DNA of 64,000 bases, taken from the NCBI RefSeq assembly GCF_003515075.1, contig NZ_QWLV01000009.1:1-64000 (forward strand). Direction: 5' to 3'. The stretch comes from Sphingomonas gilva (GTDB lineage Bacteria; Pseudomonadota; Alphaproteobacteria; Sphingomonadales; Sphingomonadaceae). Both the position numbers and the translations under genes were made by a program. The notes under the pieces are model-generated. The model worked only from the letters and a program-made list of their open reading frames with translations, searched no databases and had not been told where the DNA came from. This document shows, piece after piece, positions 37,801 to 45,561 of the stretch; positions within the stretch are counted from its first letter, which is position 1, and every line of letters begins with the position of its first letter.

Positions 37801-38461
37801 GGCGCAGGAGAAGGAGGCGTTCGGCTTCTATTTCTCCGCCCATCCGGTCGATCGCTACCGCCATCTGACCCAGGCGCACGGCGCGCGGCCGTTCGCCGCG
37901 CTCGGCCAGGTGCCGATGCCCGCCGATGGCGGCCGCGTCGGCGCGGTGATGGCGGGGCTGGTCGAGGAGGCGCGCTGGCGCACCTCGGCGCGCGGGCGGC
38001 GCTATCTGATGGCGACGATCTCGGACGCGACCGGCCAGTTCGTCGCGACCTGTTTCGATGACGACGCCAGCGCCGATCTTGAGGAAGCGGCGCGCTCGGG
38101 CGGCTGCGGGCTGCTGACGGTGGAGCTCGATCGCAAGCCCGGCGAGGATCAGCCGCGAGTCACCATCCGCCGCATACAGCCGCTCGAAGGATTGGCGGGA
38201 TCGGCGCGGCTCGTCCTGTCGATCGCGCTCGACCATGCCGAGGGGGCGGCGGCGCTCGCCCAGTTGCTCGCCGGTGAGCGCGGCGGGCGCGGCGAGGCGC
38301 GCGTCGCCGCGCCGCTGCCGGACGGCGGCGCGGCCGATCTCGTCCTCGGCCGCGATTTCCGCCTCGACGGCGAGCTTGCCGCGCGCGTCGAGTCGTTGCA
38401 CGGTGTCGCATCGGCGGAGCTCAAGGCCGCCGACGCGCCGCGCCTCGCGCTGGCGGGATAG
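34838..38461 (+). CDS. dnaE: DNA polymerase III subunit alpha
   Basis: The 1207-aa replicative polymerase has an N-terminal PHP domain (FVPLRVFSSYTMLDGAIEPKA, VALTDRNGLYAAMPF), polymerase palm with catalytic aspartates in PDFDIDFCETRREEVIRY, GPGRGSGAGSVVAW and PRHSSTHAAGVVI, a helix-hairpin-helix region (YGFNKSHAAAYALLTYQTAW), and an OB domain (about 1010-1090). Residues about 320-349 are encoded by a palindromic element inserted in frame between the PHP and palm regions, so the linker there is longer than expected. Chosen start: ATG at 34838. It appears to be monocistronic. Confidence 0.97.
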   Translation: MPHSEFVPLRVFSSYTMLDGAIEPKAIAKRARELGFPAVALTDRNGLYAAMPFSDACRGAGVQPIIGAMLSVRRPDLPEGVDAVYDWIALYAQDEAGYENLCALVSRAHLDRPITEQPHVEMAALEAQTEGLIALTAGGEGALARLFAEEQAERAFAYADRLEALFPGRLYIEIVRRLDEVEGRAEPDLIDLAYARDLPLVATNPCCFADQAFHPAHDAMLCIASSSYVDSDDRTKSSPDAWMKPAKDMKLLFADLPEALANTLVVAQRCAIAAPKRKPILPSLAGDFAGEAAMLREQAHAGLVARLDRLETLHRSHPNAVRAELVEAPSFSSSVGEGGQGFDKLSPNGVGKGGSTGGGLREKYAAYFDRLDFELDVIIQMGFPGYFLIVADFIKWAKANDIPVGPGRGSGAGSVVAWSLTITDLDPMKLGLLFERFLNPERVSMPDFDIDFCETRREEVIRYVQGKYGRDRVAQIITFGRLKARAVLKDTGRVLQMSYGQVDRLAKLVPNHPTDPWTLDRALNGVGELAKEYANDNDVKRLLDLAMKLEGLPRHSSTHAAGVVIGDRPLAELVPLYRDPRSDMPVTQFDMKYVEGAGLVKFDFLGLKTLSVLQKAVQMLASRGIIVDLDTLPWDDEATFRLIQSGNTVGVFQIESEGMRRTLTAVRPTMFEDIIALNALYRPGPMDNIPMFGRRKNGQEEIAYPHPLLETILAETYGIFVYQEQVMQAAQILAGYTLGGADLLRRAMGKKIKAEMDAQRAIFVEGCAKTNGIAEAKANELFDLIDKFAGYGFNKSHAAAYALLTYQTAWLKTHYPEEFFAASMAFDMGLTDKLAIFADDMRRMDVACLPPCINASHASFTVEETSEGLAVRYALGALKGVGEKAMEEVVAERRANGPFASLDDLAHRIDPRSLNKRQIESLAGAGAFDAIEGNRAGAFAVAETLMAVASNAASARISGQGGLFGDGPSTHAAIKLPQSAHWSMADRMAQEKEAFGFYFSAHPVDRYRHLTQAHGARPFAALGQVPMPADGGRVGAVMAGLVEEARWRTSARGRRYLMATISDATGQFVATCFDDDASADLEEAARSGGCGLLTVELDRKPGEDQPRVTIRRIQPLEGLAGSARLVLSIALDHAEGAAALAQLLAGERGGRGEARVAAPLPDGGAADLVLGRDFRLDGELAARVESLHGVASAELKAADAPRLALAG
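35796..35883 (+). repeat. In-frame palindromic element within dnaE
   Basis: Arms CCGTTCG...GAGCTTGTCGAAGC and GCTTCGACAAGCTC...CGAACGG (25 bases each, two mismatches) surround an inner palindrome TCCTTCTCC/GGAGAAGGA. The element is translated in dnaE as RAELVEAPSF... through FDKLSPNG. Its right arm shares CTGAGCTTGTCGAAG with the interrupted repeat at 2215-2328. Confidence 0.85.
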
Positions 38462-38487
38462 GGCAACGACCCACAAGAGGATGTGCG

Positions 38488-40086
38488 ATGCTGGGTGGAA
38501 TGCAGGACTACGAACTGCGCGTGCCGCGCCTGATCGATCACGCCGCGCGCGAGCATCCCACGCGCGAGATCGTCAGCCGCTGGGCCGATGGGAGCGAGAC
38601 GCGGACCGACTGGGCAGGCATCGCACGCGATGCGAAGAAGCTTGCGCAAGCGCTTGAGAGGATGGGCATAAAGCGCGGCGACCGCGTCGCGACGCTGGCG
38701 ATGAACCATAGCCGCCATCTCGTCGCCTGGTACGGCGTGATCGGCATGGGCGGCGTGATCCACACGATCAACCCGCGCCTGTTCGACGATCAGCTCGAAT
38801 ATATCGCAAACCACGCCGAAGACCGCGTGCTGCTCTACGATGCCGTGTTCCAGCCGATCGTCGACCGGATGAGGGACAAGTGGAAGACGATCGAGCATTA
38901 CATCGTGTTCGATGGCGCTGGCGAGGATAGCTTCGAACGCATCATCGGCCGCGAGGACGGCAACTACGCCTGGATCGAGGGGCCGGAGCGCGAGCCGTGC
39001 ATGCTCTGCTACACTAGCGGCACCACGGGCAATCCCAAGGGCGTGCTTTATACCCACCGCTCGTCCGTCATCCACGCGATGGCGGAGATGCAGCCGGCGG
39101 TGTTCAATCTCGATTCGACCGCGGTCGCGCTGCCCGTCGTCCCGATGTTCCACGCCGCCGCCTGGGGGCTGCCGTTCGCGGGCGCCGCCGCGGGAATCAA
39201 GTTCGTCTATTCGGCGGTCAACGAGCCCGCGGTGCTGTGCGAGCTGATGAACCGCGAGAAGGTGACGCATTCCGCCGGCGTGCCGACCGTCTGGCTCGGC
39301 ATGTTCCAGCATATGGATGCGACCGGCGACAAGCCCGAGCATCTGAAGGTCGTCACCATCGGCGGCTCCGCGGCACCGCGCGCGATGATCGAGCGGATCA
39401 TGCGGATGGGCGCCCGGGTCAACCATGCCTGGGGGATGACCGAGACCTCGCCGATCGGCACGATGGGCGCGCCCAGCGCCGACTGGGCCGATCTCGATTT
39501 CGAGACCAAGGTCGACATCACCTGCAAGCAGGGCCGCGTCCCCTTCGGCGTCGAGCTGCGCGTGGTCGACGACGAGGGCAAGGAGCTGGCGCGCGACGGC
39601 GAAAGCTCCGGCCGGCTGCAGATCAAGGGGCCCTGGGTGATCCAGCAGTATTTCCAGGACGACAGCGGATCGTGCACTTGTCCCGAGGGCTGGTTCGACA
39701 CCGGCGACGTGGCGGTGATCCACCCCGACGGCGTGATGCAGATCACCGACCGCGCCAAGGACGTGATCAAATCGGGCGGCGAGTGGATCAGCTCGGTCGA
39801 GCTGGAGAACGCCGCGGTGGGCTGTGCCGGCGTGGCCGAGGCCGCGGCGATCGGCATCGCCCATCCGAAGTGGGACGAACGCCCGCTGCTGCTGGTCGTG
39901 AGGAAGCCCGGCAGCGAGGTCTCCGCCGACGATATCCAGGCGCATCTGGCGAAGCACGTCGCCAAATGGTGGCTGCCCGACGAGATATTGTTCGTCGACG
40001 AACTGCCGCACACCGCGACCGGCAAGCTGCTCAAGACCGCGCTGCGGGCTCAATACAAGGACCACCGGCTGGCGACCGCCGCCTGA
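38488..40086 (+). CDS. Fatty-acid/medium-chain acyl-CoA ligase (AMP-binding family)
   Basis: The 532-aa ANL-superfamily enzyme activates a carboxylic acid as acyl-AMP and then acyl-CoA. Core motifs: [20 protein letters not shown] (P-loop A3), [26 protein letters not shown] (A5), [15 protein letters not shown] (A7) and [19 protein letters not shown] (A8). The C-terminal catalytic Lys is in [14 protein letters not shown] (A10). The sequence is of the FadD-related long/medium-chain group. The SD AGAGGA lies five bases before the ATG at 38488. It is convergent with the cytochrome oxidase genes. Chain length is not predictable. Confidence 0.93.
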   Translation: MLGGMQDYELRVPRLIDHAAREHPTREIVSRWADGSETRTDWAGIARDAKKLAQALERMGIKRGDRVATLAMNHSRHLVAWYGVIGMGGVIHTINPRLFDDQLEYIANHAEDRVLLYDAVFQPIVDRMRDKWKTIEHYIVFDGAGEDSFERIIGREDGNYAWIEGPEREPCMLCYTSGTTGNPKGVLYTHRSSVIHAMAEMQPAVFNLDSTAVALPVVPMFHAAAWGLPFAGAAAGIKFVYSAVNEPAVLCELMNREKVTHSAGVPTVWLGMFQHMDATGDKPEHLKVVTIGGSAAPRAMIERIMRMGARVNHAWGMTETSPIGTMGAPSADWADLDFETKVDITCKQGRVPFGVELRVVDDEGKELARDGESSGRLQIKGPWVIQQYFQDDSGSCTCPEGWFDTGDVAVIHPDGVMQITDRAKDVIKSGGEWISSVELENAAVGCAGVAEAAAIGIAHPKWDERPLLLVVRKPGSEVSADDIQAHLAKHVAKWWLPDEILFVDELPHTATGKLLKTALRAQYKDHRLATAA

Positions 40087-40095
40087 TCGCGGCGG

Positions 40096-40386
40096 TCATA
40101 CGAGCAGCGCCGGCAGGCCCTGCCATATCACCGCGACCAGCGAGATCGCGGCGCCGAGCGCGGCGAGCGATGCGATCCAGCGGCGCGTGCCGTCGTCCGC
40201 GGCGCGGTTCGCCCGCATGGCGGCGGCGAGGAGCATCGCATCGGCGATCAGGCAGGCGAGCGTGACGAGGAGCGCGAGCATGCGCGCGGTGTCCGTCGTC
40301 AGGAAGACGCTGGCGACGATGTAGAGGCCGAAGAAATGGACCGCCCAGACGATCAGCCCGCCGAGCAGCAGCAGCCAGGCGCGCAT
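40096..40386 (-). CDS. Small three-helix membrane protein of the cytochrome oxidase cluster
   Basis: The 96-aa product starts with the ATG that overlaps the stop of the coxA/C fusion as ATGA. Three hydrophobic segments are visible: RAWLLLLGGLIVWAVHFFGL, MLALLVTLACLIADAMLLAA and IASLAALGAAISLVAVIW. Helix 1 has a conserved-looking HFFGLY. It is last in the oxidase operon, so a small accessory or assembly subunit is likely. I do not recognise a named family. The minus-strand frame continues upstream across coxA/C, but that part is antisense-like and not convincing. Confidence 0.7.
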   Translation of the reverse strand: MRAWLLLLGGLIVWAVHFFGLYIVASVFLTTDTARMLALLVTLACLIADAMLLAAAMRANRAADDGTRRWIASLAALGAAISLVAVIWQGLPALLV

Positions 40387-42923
40387 CAGATCGCGCCCGG
40401 AAACAGGCGGGTGAGGAGCGCCGCCAGCGTCCCCTGCGCCGCGGTATAGGCGATGAACATCACCGTCAGGTCCATGCTGTTGTTGCGCGGCCGGGTGACG
40501 ATGCCGCGGGCGTTGCGCGCGGCGAGGTAGAGCGCCATCAGCGCGACGATCGCGGTGAGGATGCCCTGAAGCGCAAGGAAGGCGTGGACGGTGGCGCCCT
40601 GGCCGCTGGTCGCGCCGGTCAGCCCGGTGGCGCGCCAGCTCCACCAGTCGATGGCGAAGGCGAAGAGGGCGAAGCCGGCGGCGATCAGCACCAGCGTCGC
40701 CGGGGTCCACAAGGTCGTCCTCTCGCGCGCGAGCAGCCGCCGCGCGAGCAGGGCGAAGCCCGCCGCCGCCGCATGGCCGCCGATGATCGGCAGCAGCCAC
40801 GGCGCGTCGGGCGGCGAGGTCCAGAAGGACGGGTGCACGCCGTAGAGATAGAGATAGCTGAACACCGCCATGACGAAGATCATGCCGATGACGACCAGCA
40901 GCACGGTCATCGCCCACCAGCCATGCGTGCGCGGGCCGGTCGCGTAGGTCGGCAGGATGATCCCCGCGCCGACATCGGCATGCGCCTTGGCGACCGGCCG
41001 GTCGGTCTCCCACAGCCAGCGCAGCACGCACAGCACCGCGAGCACGCCGCTCGCGATCGACGGGTTGTACGCCTGCACCGTCAGCAGCAGGAAGAAGCCG
41101 GCGGTGAAGATCGCCGCGAACAGGGGCCAGGCCGAGGGGCCGGGCATGATCTGGAGATATTCGGGCTCGGCGCGGATCGGGCTGGTGATCAACGTCTCAC
41201 GGTGGCCGGTCGCCGAGTTGGGCAGGAAATAGCGGCCCGCCTCGACATCGTCGCTGAGCTTGGGATCGTCCCACAGCGGCTCACGGCTTTTGACCACCGG
41301 GATGCTGCGGGTCGAGTAGAGCCCTGTCGGCAGCCATTCGAGCGTGCCGCCGCCATAGACGTTGCCGGCCTCGTCCCCGGCGGTGAAGCGGAAGTTGCGG
41401 GCGAGATCGATGACGAACAGCAGCACGCCCAGGCCGATCATGTACGCGCCGATCGTGGAGATCATGTTGGTGACCTCCCAGTCGCGGCCGGGAAGATAGG
41501 TATAGACCCGGCGCGGCATGCCCATCAGCCCGGTCAGGTGCATCGGCAGGAAGGCGACCTGCATGCCGGCGAACATCAGCCAGAACACCCATTTGCCCAG
41601 GCGCTCCGACAACGCCCGACGGCTCATCATCGGCGCCCAGTAGTAGAAGGCGGCGAACAGCGGGAACACCATGCCGCCGATCAGCACGTAATGAAGGTGC
41701 GCGACGATGAAATAGCTGTCGTGCGCCTGCCAGTCGAACGGCACCAGTGCCACCATCACGCCCGTAAGCCCGCCGATGACGAAGGTGACGAGGCCGCCCA
41801 AGAGGAACAAGGTCGGCGTGTTGTTGCGCGGCTTGCCCACCGCGACGGTGGCGATCCAAGAAAAGACCTGGATCCCCGCCGGCACGCTCACCGCCATGCT
41901 GGCGGCGGAGAAGAAGCTGACCGACAAGGTCGGCATGCCCGTCACGAACATGTGATGCGACCACACGCCGAAGCTGATGAAGCCGGTGGCGAGCAGCGCG
42001 AGGACGATCAGCTGGTATCCCACCAGCGGCGTGCGCGCGAGCGCGGCCACCATCATCGAAACGAGGCCGGCGGCGGGCAGGAAGATGATGTACACCTCCG
42101 GATGGCCGAAGAACCAGAACAGATGCTGCCACAGCAGCGCGTCGCCGCCTCGGGTCGGATCGAAGAAGGGCCAGTTGAGCGCACGCTCCAGCTCCAGCAG
42201 CAGCGTGCCGAGGATGATCGAGGGGAAGCCGATGATGATCATCACCGCGAAGACGAGCATCGCCCAGGCGAAGATCGGCATCTTGTCGAGCGTCATGCCC
42301 GGCGCGCGGGTGCGCAGCACGCCGACGACGATCTCGATCGCGCCGGCGATCGCCGAAATCTCGATGAAGCCGATGCCGAGCAGCCAGAAATCGGCGTTGA
42401 TCCCGGGCGAATAGGCGATGCTGGTGAGCGGCGGGTACATGAACCAGCCGCCATCGGGCGCAAGGCCGAAGAACAGCGAACAGAAGAAGCTCAGGCCGCC
42501 GACCAGATAGGCCCAGAACGCATAGGCCGACAGCCGGGGAAAGGGCAGGTCGCGGGCCGCCAGCATCTGCGGCAGGAGGAGGACGCCCAGCGCCTCGACC
42601 GCCGGCACGGCGAACAGGAACATCATCACCGTGCCGTGCATGGTGAAGAACTGGTTGTAGGTCTCCTGCGGCAATATGCCCTGCAGCGGCAGTGCGAGCT
42701 GGGTGCGCATTACCAGCGCGAGCACGCCGGCGAGGATGAAGAACAGGAAGGCGGCGCCGACATACCAGGTGCCGATGAAGTTGTTGTTGACCACGGTCAG
42801 CCGGGCCCAGCCGGTGGGGGCGTGCCAGATGCGCTCCAGCTCCTCCAGCTCGCCCTCAGGCCGCGGCTCCCTGGTCGGGAAGCGATCGTAGAGCTTCGGG
42901 TCGAAGCCGGTTTCGGAGGTCAC
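40386..42923 (-). CDS. ctaD: Cytochrome c oxidase subunit I fused to subunit III
   Basis: The 845-aa polytopic protein starts at a GTG that overlaps the coxB stop as GTGA. The first 560 or so residues are subunit I. Haem ligand His is in FFTMHGTVMMF, CuB and the Tyr-His crosslink region in WFFGHPEVYIIFLP, the HH pair in WSHHMFVTG, and low-spin/high-spin haem ligands in FIVAHLHYVLIGG. From about residue 660 a subunit III-like five-helix part follows (GPRTHGWWAMTVLLVVIGM through LTRLFPGAI). I+III fusions are known from caa3-type oxidases. This is the catalytic core of the terminal oxidase. Confidence 0.95.
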   Translation of the reverse strand: MTSETGFDPKLYDRFPTREPRPEGELEELERIWHAPTGWARLTVVNNNFIGTWYVGAAFLFFILAGVLALVMRTQLALPLQGILPQETYNQFFTMHGTVMMFLFAVPAVEALGVLLLPQMLAARDLPFPRLSAYAFWAYLVGGLSFFCSLFFGLAPDGGWFMYPPLTSIAYSPGINADFWLLGIGFIEISAIAGAIEIVVGVLRTRAPGMTLDKMPIFAWAMLVFAVMIIIGFPSIILGTLLLELERALNWPFFDPTRGGDALLWQHLFWFFGHPEVYIIFLPAAGLVSMMVAALARTPLVGYQLIVLALLATGFISFGVWSHHMFVTGMPTLSVSFFSAASMAVSVPAGIQVFSWIATVAVGKPRNNTPTLFLLGGLVTFVIGGLTGVMVALVPFDWQAHDSYFIVAHLHYVLIGGMVFPLFAAFYYWAPMMSRRALSERLGKWVFWLMFAGMQVAFLPMHLTGLMGMPRRVYTYLPGRDWEVTNMISTIGAYMIGLGVLLFVIDLARNFRFTAGDEAGNVYGGGTLEWLPTGLYSTRSIPVVKSREPLWDDPKLSDDVEAGRYFLPNSATGHRETLITSPIRAEPEYLQIMPGPSAWPLFAAIFTAGFFLLLTVQAYNPSIASGVLAVLCVLRWLWETDRPVAKAHADVGAGIILPTYATGPRTHGWWAMTVLLVVIGMIFVMAVFSYLYLYGVHPSFWTSPPDAPWLLPIIGGHAAAAGFALLARRLLARERTTLWTPATLVLIAAGFALFAFAIDWWSWRATGLTGATSGQGATVHAFLALQGILTAIVALMALYLAARNARGIVTRPRNNSMDLTVMFIAYTAAQGTLAALLTRLFPGAI

Positions 42924-43897
42924 TTCCGCGCCTCTAGATAGGCGGCGAGCGCCTGCAGGTCCTCGCCCGGCAGCACGGTGTAGCGCGGCATACGGTTGCC
43001 GGGCTTGATTGCCTGGCTGTCGCCGATCCAGCCGATCATCGTGCCGCGATTGTTGGGCAGGATGCCCGCACCCAGGCTGCGGCGCGATCCGACATGAGTG
43101 AGGTCCGGGCCGGCCAGCCCGTTGGCGGGGGTGCCGGCGATGCGGTGGCACGCGGCGCAGCCGGCATCGGCGAACAGCTGCGCGCCGCGCGCCGCTTGTG
43201 GGGAGAGCGCCACCGTCCGCGTCCGACGCGCCGCCATCATCGCGGCGAAATCCTGCGGCCGGTGCGCCACGACGACGAAGCCCATCAGCGCATGCGGTCC
43301 GCCGCAATATTCGGCGCATTGTCCGCCGAACACACCCGGCCGGTCCGCCTGGATCCGCATCAGGTTGCGGCGGCCGGGGATCATGTCGAGCTTACCCGAC
43401 AGTCGCGGCACCCAGAAGCTGTGGATGACGTCGCTCGATTCGAGCTCCAGCACCACCGGCCGCCCCGTGGGGATGTGCAGCTCGTTGGCGTCGACCATCG
43501 TCGCCCGGCCTTCGCCGTCGAGATAGGCGACCCGCCACCACCACATCTCTCCGGTAATCCGCACGCGCATCTCGTCGCCGCGGATCGGGGCGGTGAGGCT
43601 GCGGGTGAGCGAGAGTCCGTAGACCAGCAGCAGCGTCAGCACGATCACCGGGAAGATTATGCCGCCGGTCCACACCGCCTTGGTCCCGCCGACGCGCGCC
43701 CGCTGACGCTTGCTGCCGAACAGAGCCAGCCAGAGGGCGACCAGCACGACGCCCAGCACCACCACGCTCATCACCAGCAGCACCCAGGCGAGCGTCGTGA
43801 TCGATCCGGCATAGGGGCCCGCCGGATCGAACACCGGCGGCGGCCAGCCGGCCAGCGCGTCAGCGATCGCCGAGCGTGTAGAGATAGGCGGCGACAT
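42920..43897 (-). CDS. coxB: Cytochrome c oxidase subunit II with fused cytochrome c domain (caa3 type)
   Basis: The 325-aa protein has two N-terminal helices (ITTLAWVLLVMSVVVLGVVL; TGGIIFPVIVLTLLLVYGLS), a cupredoxin domain with the CuA site CAEYCGGPHALMGF (about residue 191), and an additional C-terminal haem c domain (CAACH near residue 246; axial Met region NRMPRYTVLPGE). The electron-entry function is therefore built in. The start overlaps the upstream cytochrome gene by 38 bases. It is supported by a near-perfect SD, GAGGAGGAG, eight bases before the ATG. Confidence 0.94.
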   Translation of the reverse strand: MSPPISTRSAIADALAGWPPPVFDPAGPYAGSITTLAWVLLVMSVVVLGVVLVALWLALFGSKRQRARVGGTKAVWTGGIIFPVIVLTLLLVYGLSLTRSLTAPIRGDEMRVRITGEMWWWRVAYLDGEGRATMVDANELHIPTGRPVVLELESSDVIHSFWVPRLSGKLDMIPGRRNLMRIQADRPGVFGGQCAEYCGGPHALMGFVVVAHRPQDFAAMMAARRTRTVALSPQAARGAQLFADAGCAACHRIAGTPANGLAGPDLTHVGSRRSLGAGILPNNRGTMIGWIGDSQAIKPGNRMPRYTVLPGEDLQALAAYLEARK

Positions 43898-44228
43898 CGC
43901 GCGACTCCTCCTCGTTCAGCGGCATGGCGGGCATGTTGGTCCCGGGCGCGAGCGACGGCGCGTCGCGGACGAAGGCGGCGAGCACGTCGGGCCGGTTGGG
44001 CAAGCGGCCGGCGATCAGCGCACGCTCGGCAAATCCGTCGAGCGAAGGTCCGATCGTACCCTGCGGCCAACGGACGCCCGGAATGGCGTGGCAGCTGGCG
44101 CAGCCGACGCGCTCGATCGCCGCCTTGCCGCGCGCGGCGTCGGCTTGGGGCATGTGGTGGCGCTCGTCGGGTGGCGGCTTGCACGCGACCAGCAGCAGGA
44201 GCGGCAACAGGACATGGGCGGTTGGCAA
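43860..44228 (-). CDS. Small c-type cytochrome, lipoprotein
   Basis: The 122-aa product, counted from a TTG at 44228 with GGGGGGA upstream, has a lipoprotein signal (LLPLLLLVACKPP, lipidated Cys about residue 16). One haem c site, CASCHAIPGVRW, follows, with a later NMPAMPLNEEE region giving the axial Met. An in-frame ATG at 44279 would add 17 basic residues but lacks an SD. It is the first gene of the leftward oxidase operon and probably passes electrons to the coxB haem domain from the periplasmic face. Confidence 0.8.
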   Translation of the reverse strand: MPTAHVLLPLLLLVACKPPPDERHHMPQADAARGKAAIERVGCASCHAIPGVRWPQGTIGPSLDGFAERALIAGRLPNRPDVLAAFVRDAPSLAPGTNMPAMPLNEEESRDVAAYLYTLGDR

Positions 44229-44271
44229 GCATCCCCCCTGTCGGCGATGGAAAATGCGGCGTTTCGTCAGC

Positions 44272-44299
44272 GGAACCATTGTGTGCGGGGGGAGGTTCC
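44272..44299. promoter_or_regulatory. Bidirectional EcfG-type promoter candidate between cytochrome genes
   Basis: Plus strand: GGAAC (44272-44276), N17, GGTT (44294-44297). Minus strand: GGAAC (44299-44295), N17, GGTT (44277-44274). The same inverted repeat GGAACC-N16-GGTTCC therefore serves both directions. The leftward start would leave a normal leader before the TTG at 44228. The rightward transcript would be nearly leaderless for the ATG at 44307. Confidence 0.5.
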
Positions 44300-44306
44300 C
44301 GAAACG

Positions 44307-45056
44307 ATGTCGCGCGCCTCGCAACTGCTCTCTCGATGGCTCTGGCCGGCGTGCCTCGCGCCGCTCGCGGCGTGCGGCGTCGCCGAACGCACCGCCGCGG
44401 ACCGTTTCACCCGGAGCGGCGAACTGCTGGCGCTGAGCGGCGGCGATGCCGGCGCGGCCAATGCCTGCTTCGCGTGCCACGGGCTGAACGGGCAGGGGAA
44501 CGGCGCCGGCGCACCGCGGCTCGCGGGGCTGGATGCCGGCTATCTGGCGCGCCAGATGGATGCCTATGCGGACGGCCTCAGGCGGCATCCGGAAATGGAG
44601 TCGATCGCGCGGCAGTTCTCCCAGGCGGATCGCCAGGCGGTCTCGTTCCACTATGCCGCGATGCCCTTCGATCCCGGCGTGCGGGGAGAGCCGGTTTCGC
44701 CCCCGCCTGCGCTCTACACAGCCGGCGATCCCGCGCGCGGGCTGCAGCCGTGCGCGGCATGTCACGGCTTGGCGGGAGAGGGCGGGGGGCCTGCCAATCC
44801 TCCGCTCGCCGGCCAGCCCGCCGCCTATCTGGCGGAGCAGCTAGCGAAATGGCGCCGCAGCGAGCGGCGCAACGATCCCGGAAACGTCATGCTTGGCATC
44901 AGCCGCCGCCTGAGCCAGCAGGAAGTCGCGGCTCTCGCGGCCTATGCGGCGACGCTTCCGGGTCGTCCGGAATATCCGGCAGCATTCCCCGCAGCACGTC
45001 GTGACGATCCCAGAAATGATGCTTCAACGCCGCGGCGACATGCAGCGGCACGGTGA
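44307..45056 (+). CDS. Di-haem cytochrome c (c4/c553-like), lipoprotein
   Basis: The 249-aa product starts at the ATG at 44307, with GGGGGGAGG upstream as SD. The lipoprotein signal peptide ends LAPLAAC (Cys about residue 23). Two similar cytochrome c domains follow: CFACHGLNGQGNGAGAPRL (about residue 52) and CAACHGLAGEGGGPANPPL (about residue 151), each with a distal Met (AAMPFDP, GNVMLGIS). Cytochrome c4-type proteins carry electrons to oxidases. The final 35 residues lie past the second domain and overlap, antisense, the 3' end of the b561 gene. Divergent from the oxidase operon. Confidence 0.88.
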   Translation: MSRASQLLSRWLWPACLAPLAACGVAERTAADRFTRSGELLALSGGDAGAANACFACHGLNGQGNGAGAPRLAGLDAGYLARQMDAYADGLRRHPEMESIARQFSQADRQAVSFHYAAMPFDPGVRGEPVSPPPALYTAGDPARGLQPCAACHGLAGEGGGPANPPLAGQPAAYLAEQLAKWRRSERRNDPGNVMLGISRRLSQQEVAALAAYAATLPGRPEYPAAFPAARRDDPRNDASTPRRHAAAR

Positions 45057-45561
45057 TGAGCAGCGCGAGCACAAGCAGGTGATGCACGTCCTCCGCCACA
45101 TCCATAACGATCCAGCGGGTGGTGAGCTGGAGCTGGTCGAACGGAATCTGCGGCCAGGGCACCAGGCCGGCGAGATAGAGCGGGCCGGGCTCCGCGACCG
45201 ATGACCACATCACCCAGCCGCTGAGCGGCAGGCCGAAGAAGCAGACGTAGAAGACATAGTGGAACGCATAGGCGATCTGCGTCTGGATACCTTGCGTATC
45301 CGCGTCGTTCTCGGGGCCGGGAATGATGATCCGCCACACAAGACGGCCGACCGCCAGCAGCATGATCGGTAGCCCGACCGCACTGTGCACCTCATAGGCG
45401 TAGAGCTTGTCGCCGCCGGGCGGAATCCAGCTGGTGTACCAGCCCCAGCCGAGCTGGAAGAGCACCATGAACGCCATCACCCAGTGGAACACGACGCCGA
45501 CCGGCGAATAGCGGTTCTGCTCGGTATGTCGCCTTGCCCAGGCGCGCAGCTTATCGATCAT
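44899..45561 (-). CDS. Cytochrome b561 family protein
   Basis: The 220-aa four-helix di-haem b protein belongs to the bacterial b561/YodB group: YSPVGVVFHWVMAFMVLFQL (first His), YEVHSAVGLPIMLLAVGRLVWR (second), AFHYVFYVCFFGLPLSGWVM and AEDVHHLLVLALLITVPLHVAAALKHHF (further His ligands). It passes electrons between quinol and periplasmic carriers. The ATG overlaps the ctaG stop as ATGA. The C-terminal tail PHRPREPRLPAGSGGG is low-complexity and overlaps 158 bases of the convergent di-haem cytochrome gene. Confidence 0.9.
   Translation of the reverse strand: MIDKLRAWARRHTEQNRYSPVGVVFHWVMAFMVLFQLGWGWYTSWIPPGGDKLYAYEVHSAVGLPIMLLAVGRLVWRIIIPGPENDADTQGIQTQIAYAFHYVFYVCFFGLPLSGWVMWSSVAEPGPLYLAGLVPWPQIPFDQLQLTTRWIVMDVAEDVHHLLVLALLITVPLHVAAALKHHFWDRHDVLRGMLPDIPDDPEASPHRPREPRLPAGSGGG

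Noticed and set aside
40387-41031. N-terminal extension of the 96-aa oxidase-cluster protein
   Set aside because: The part upstream of 40386 is an out-of-frame reading of coxA/C. The ATG overlapping the coxA/C stop is the better start.
40584-42941. 785-codon plus-strand frame
   Set aside because: Antisense of coxA/C; full of Arg/Asp/His/Gln with no recognisable domain.
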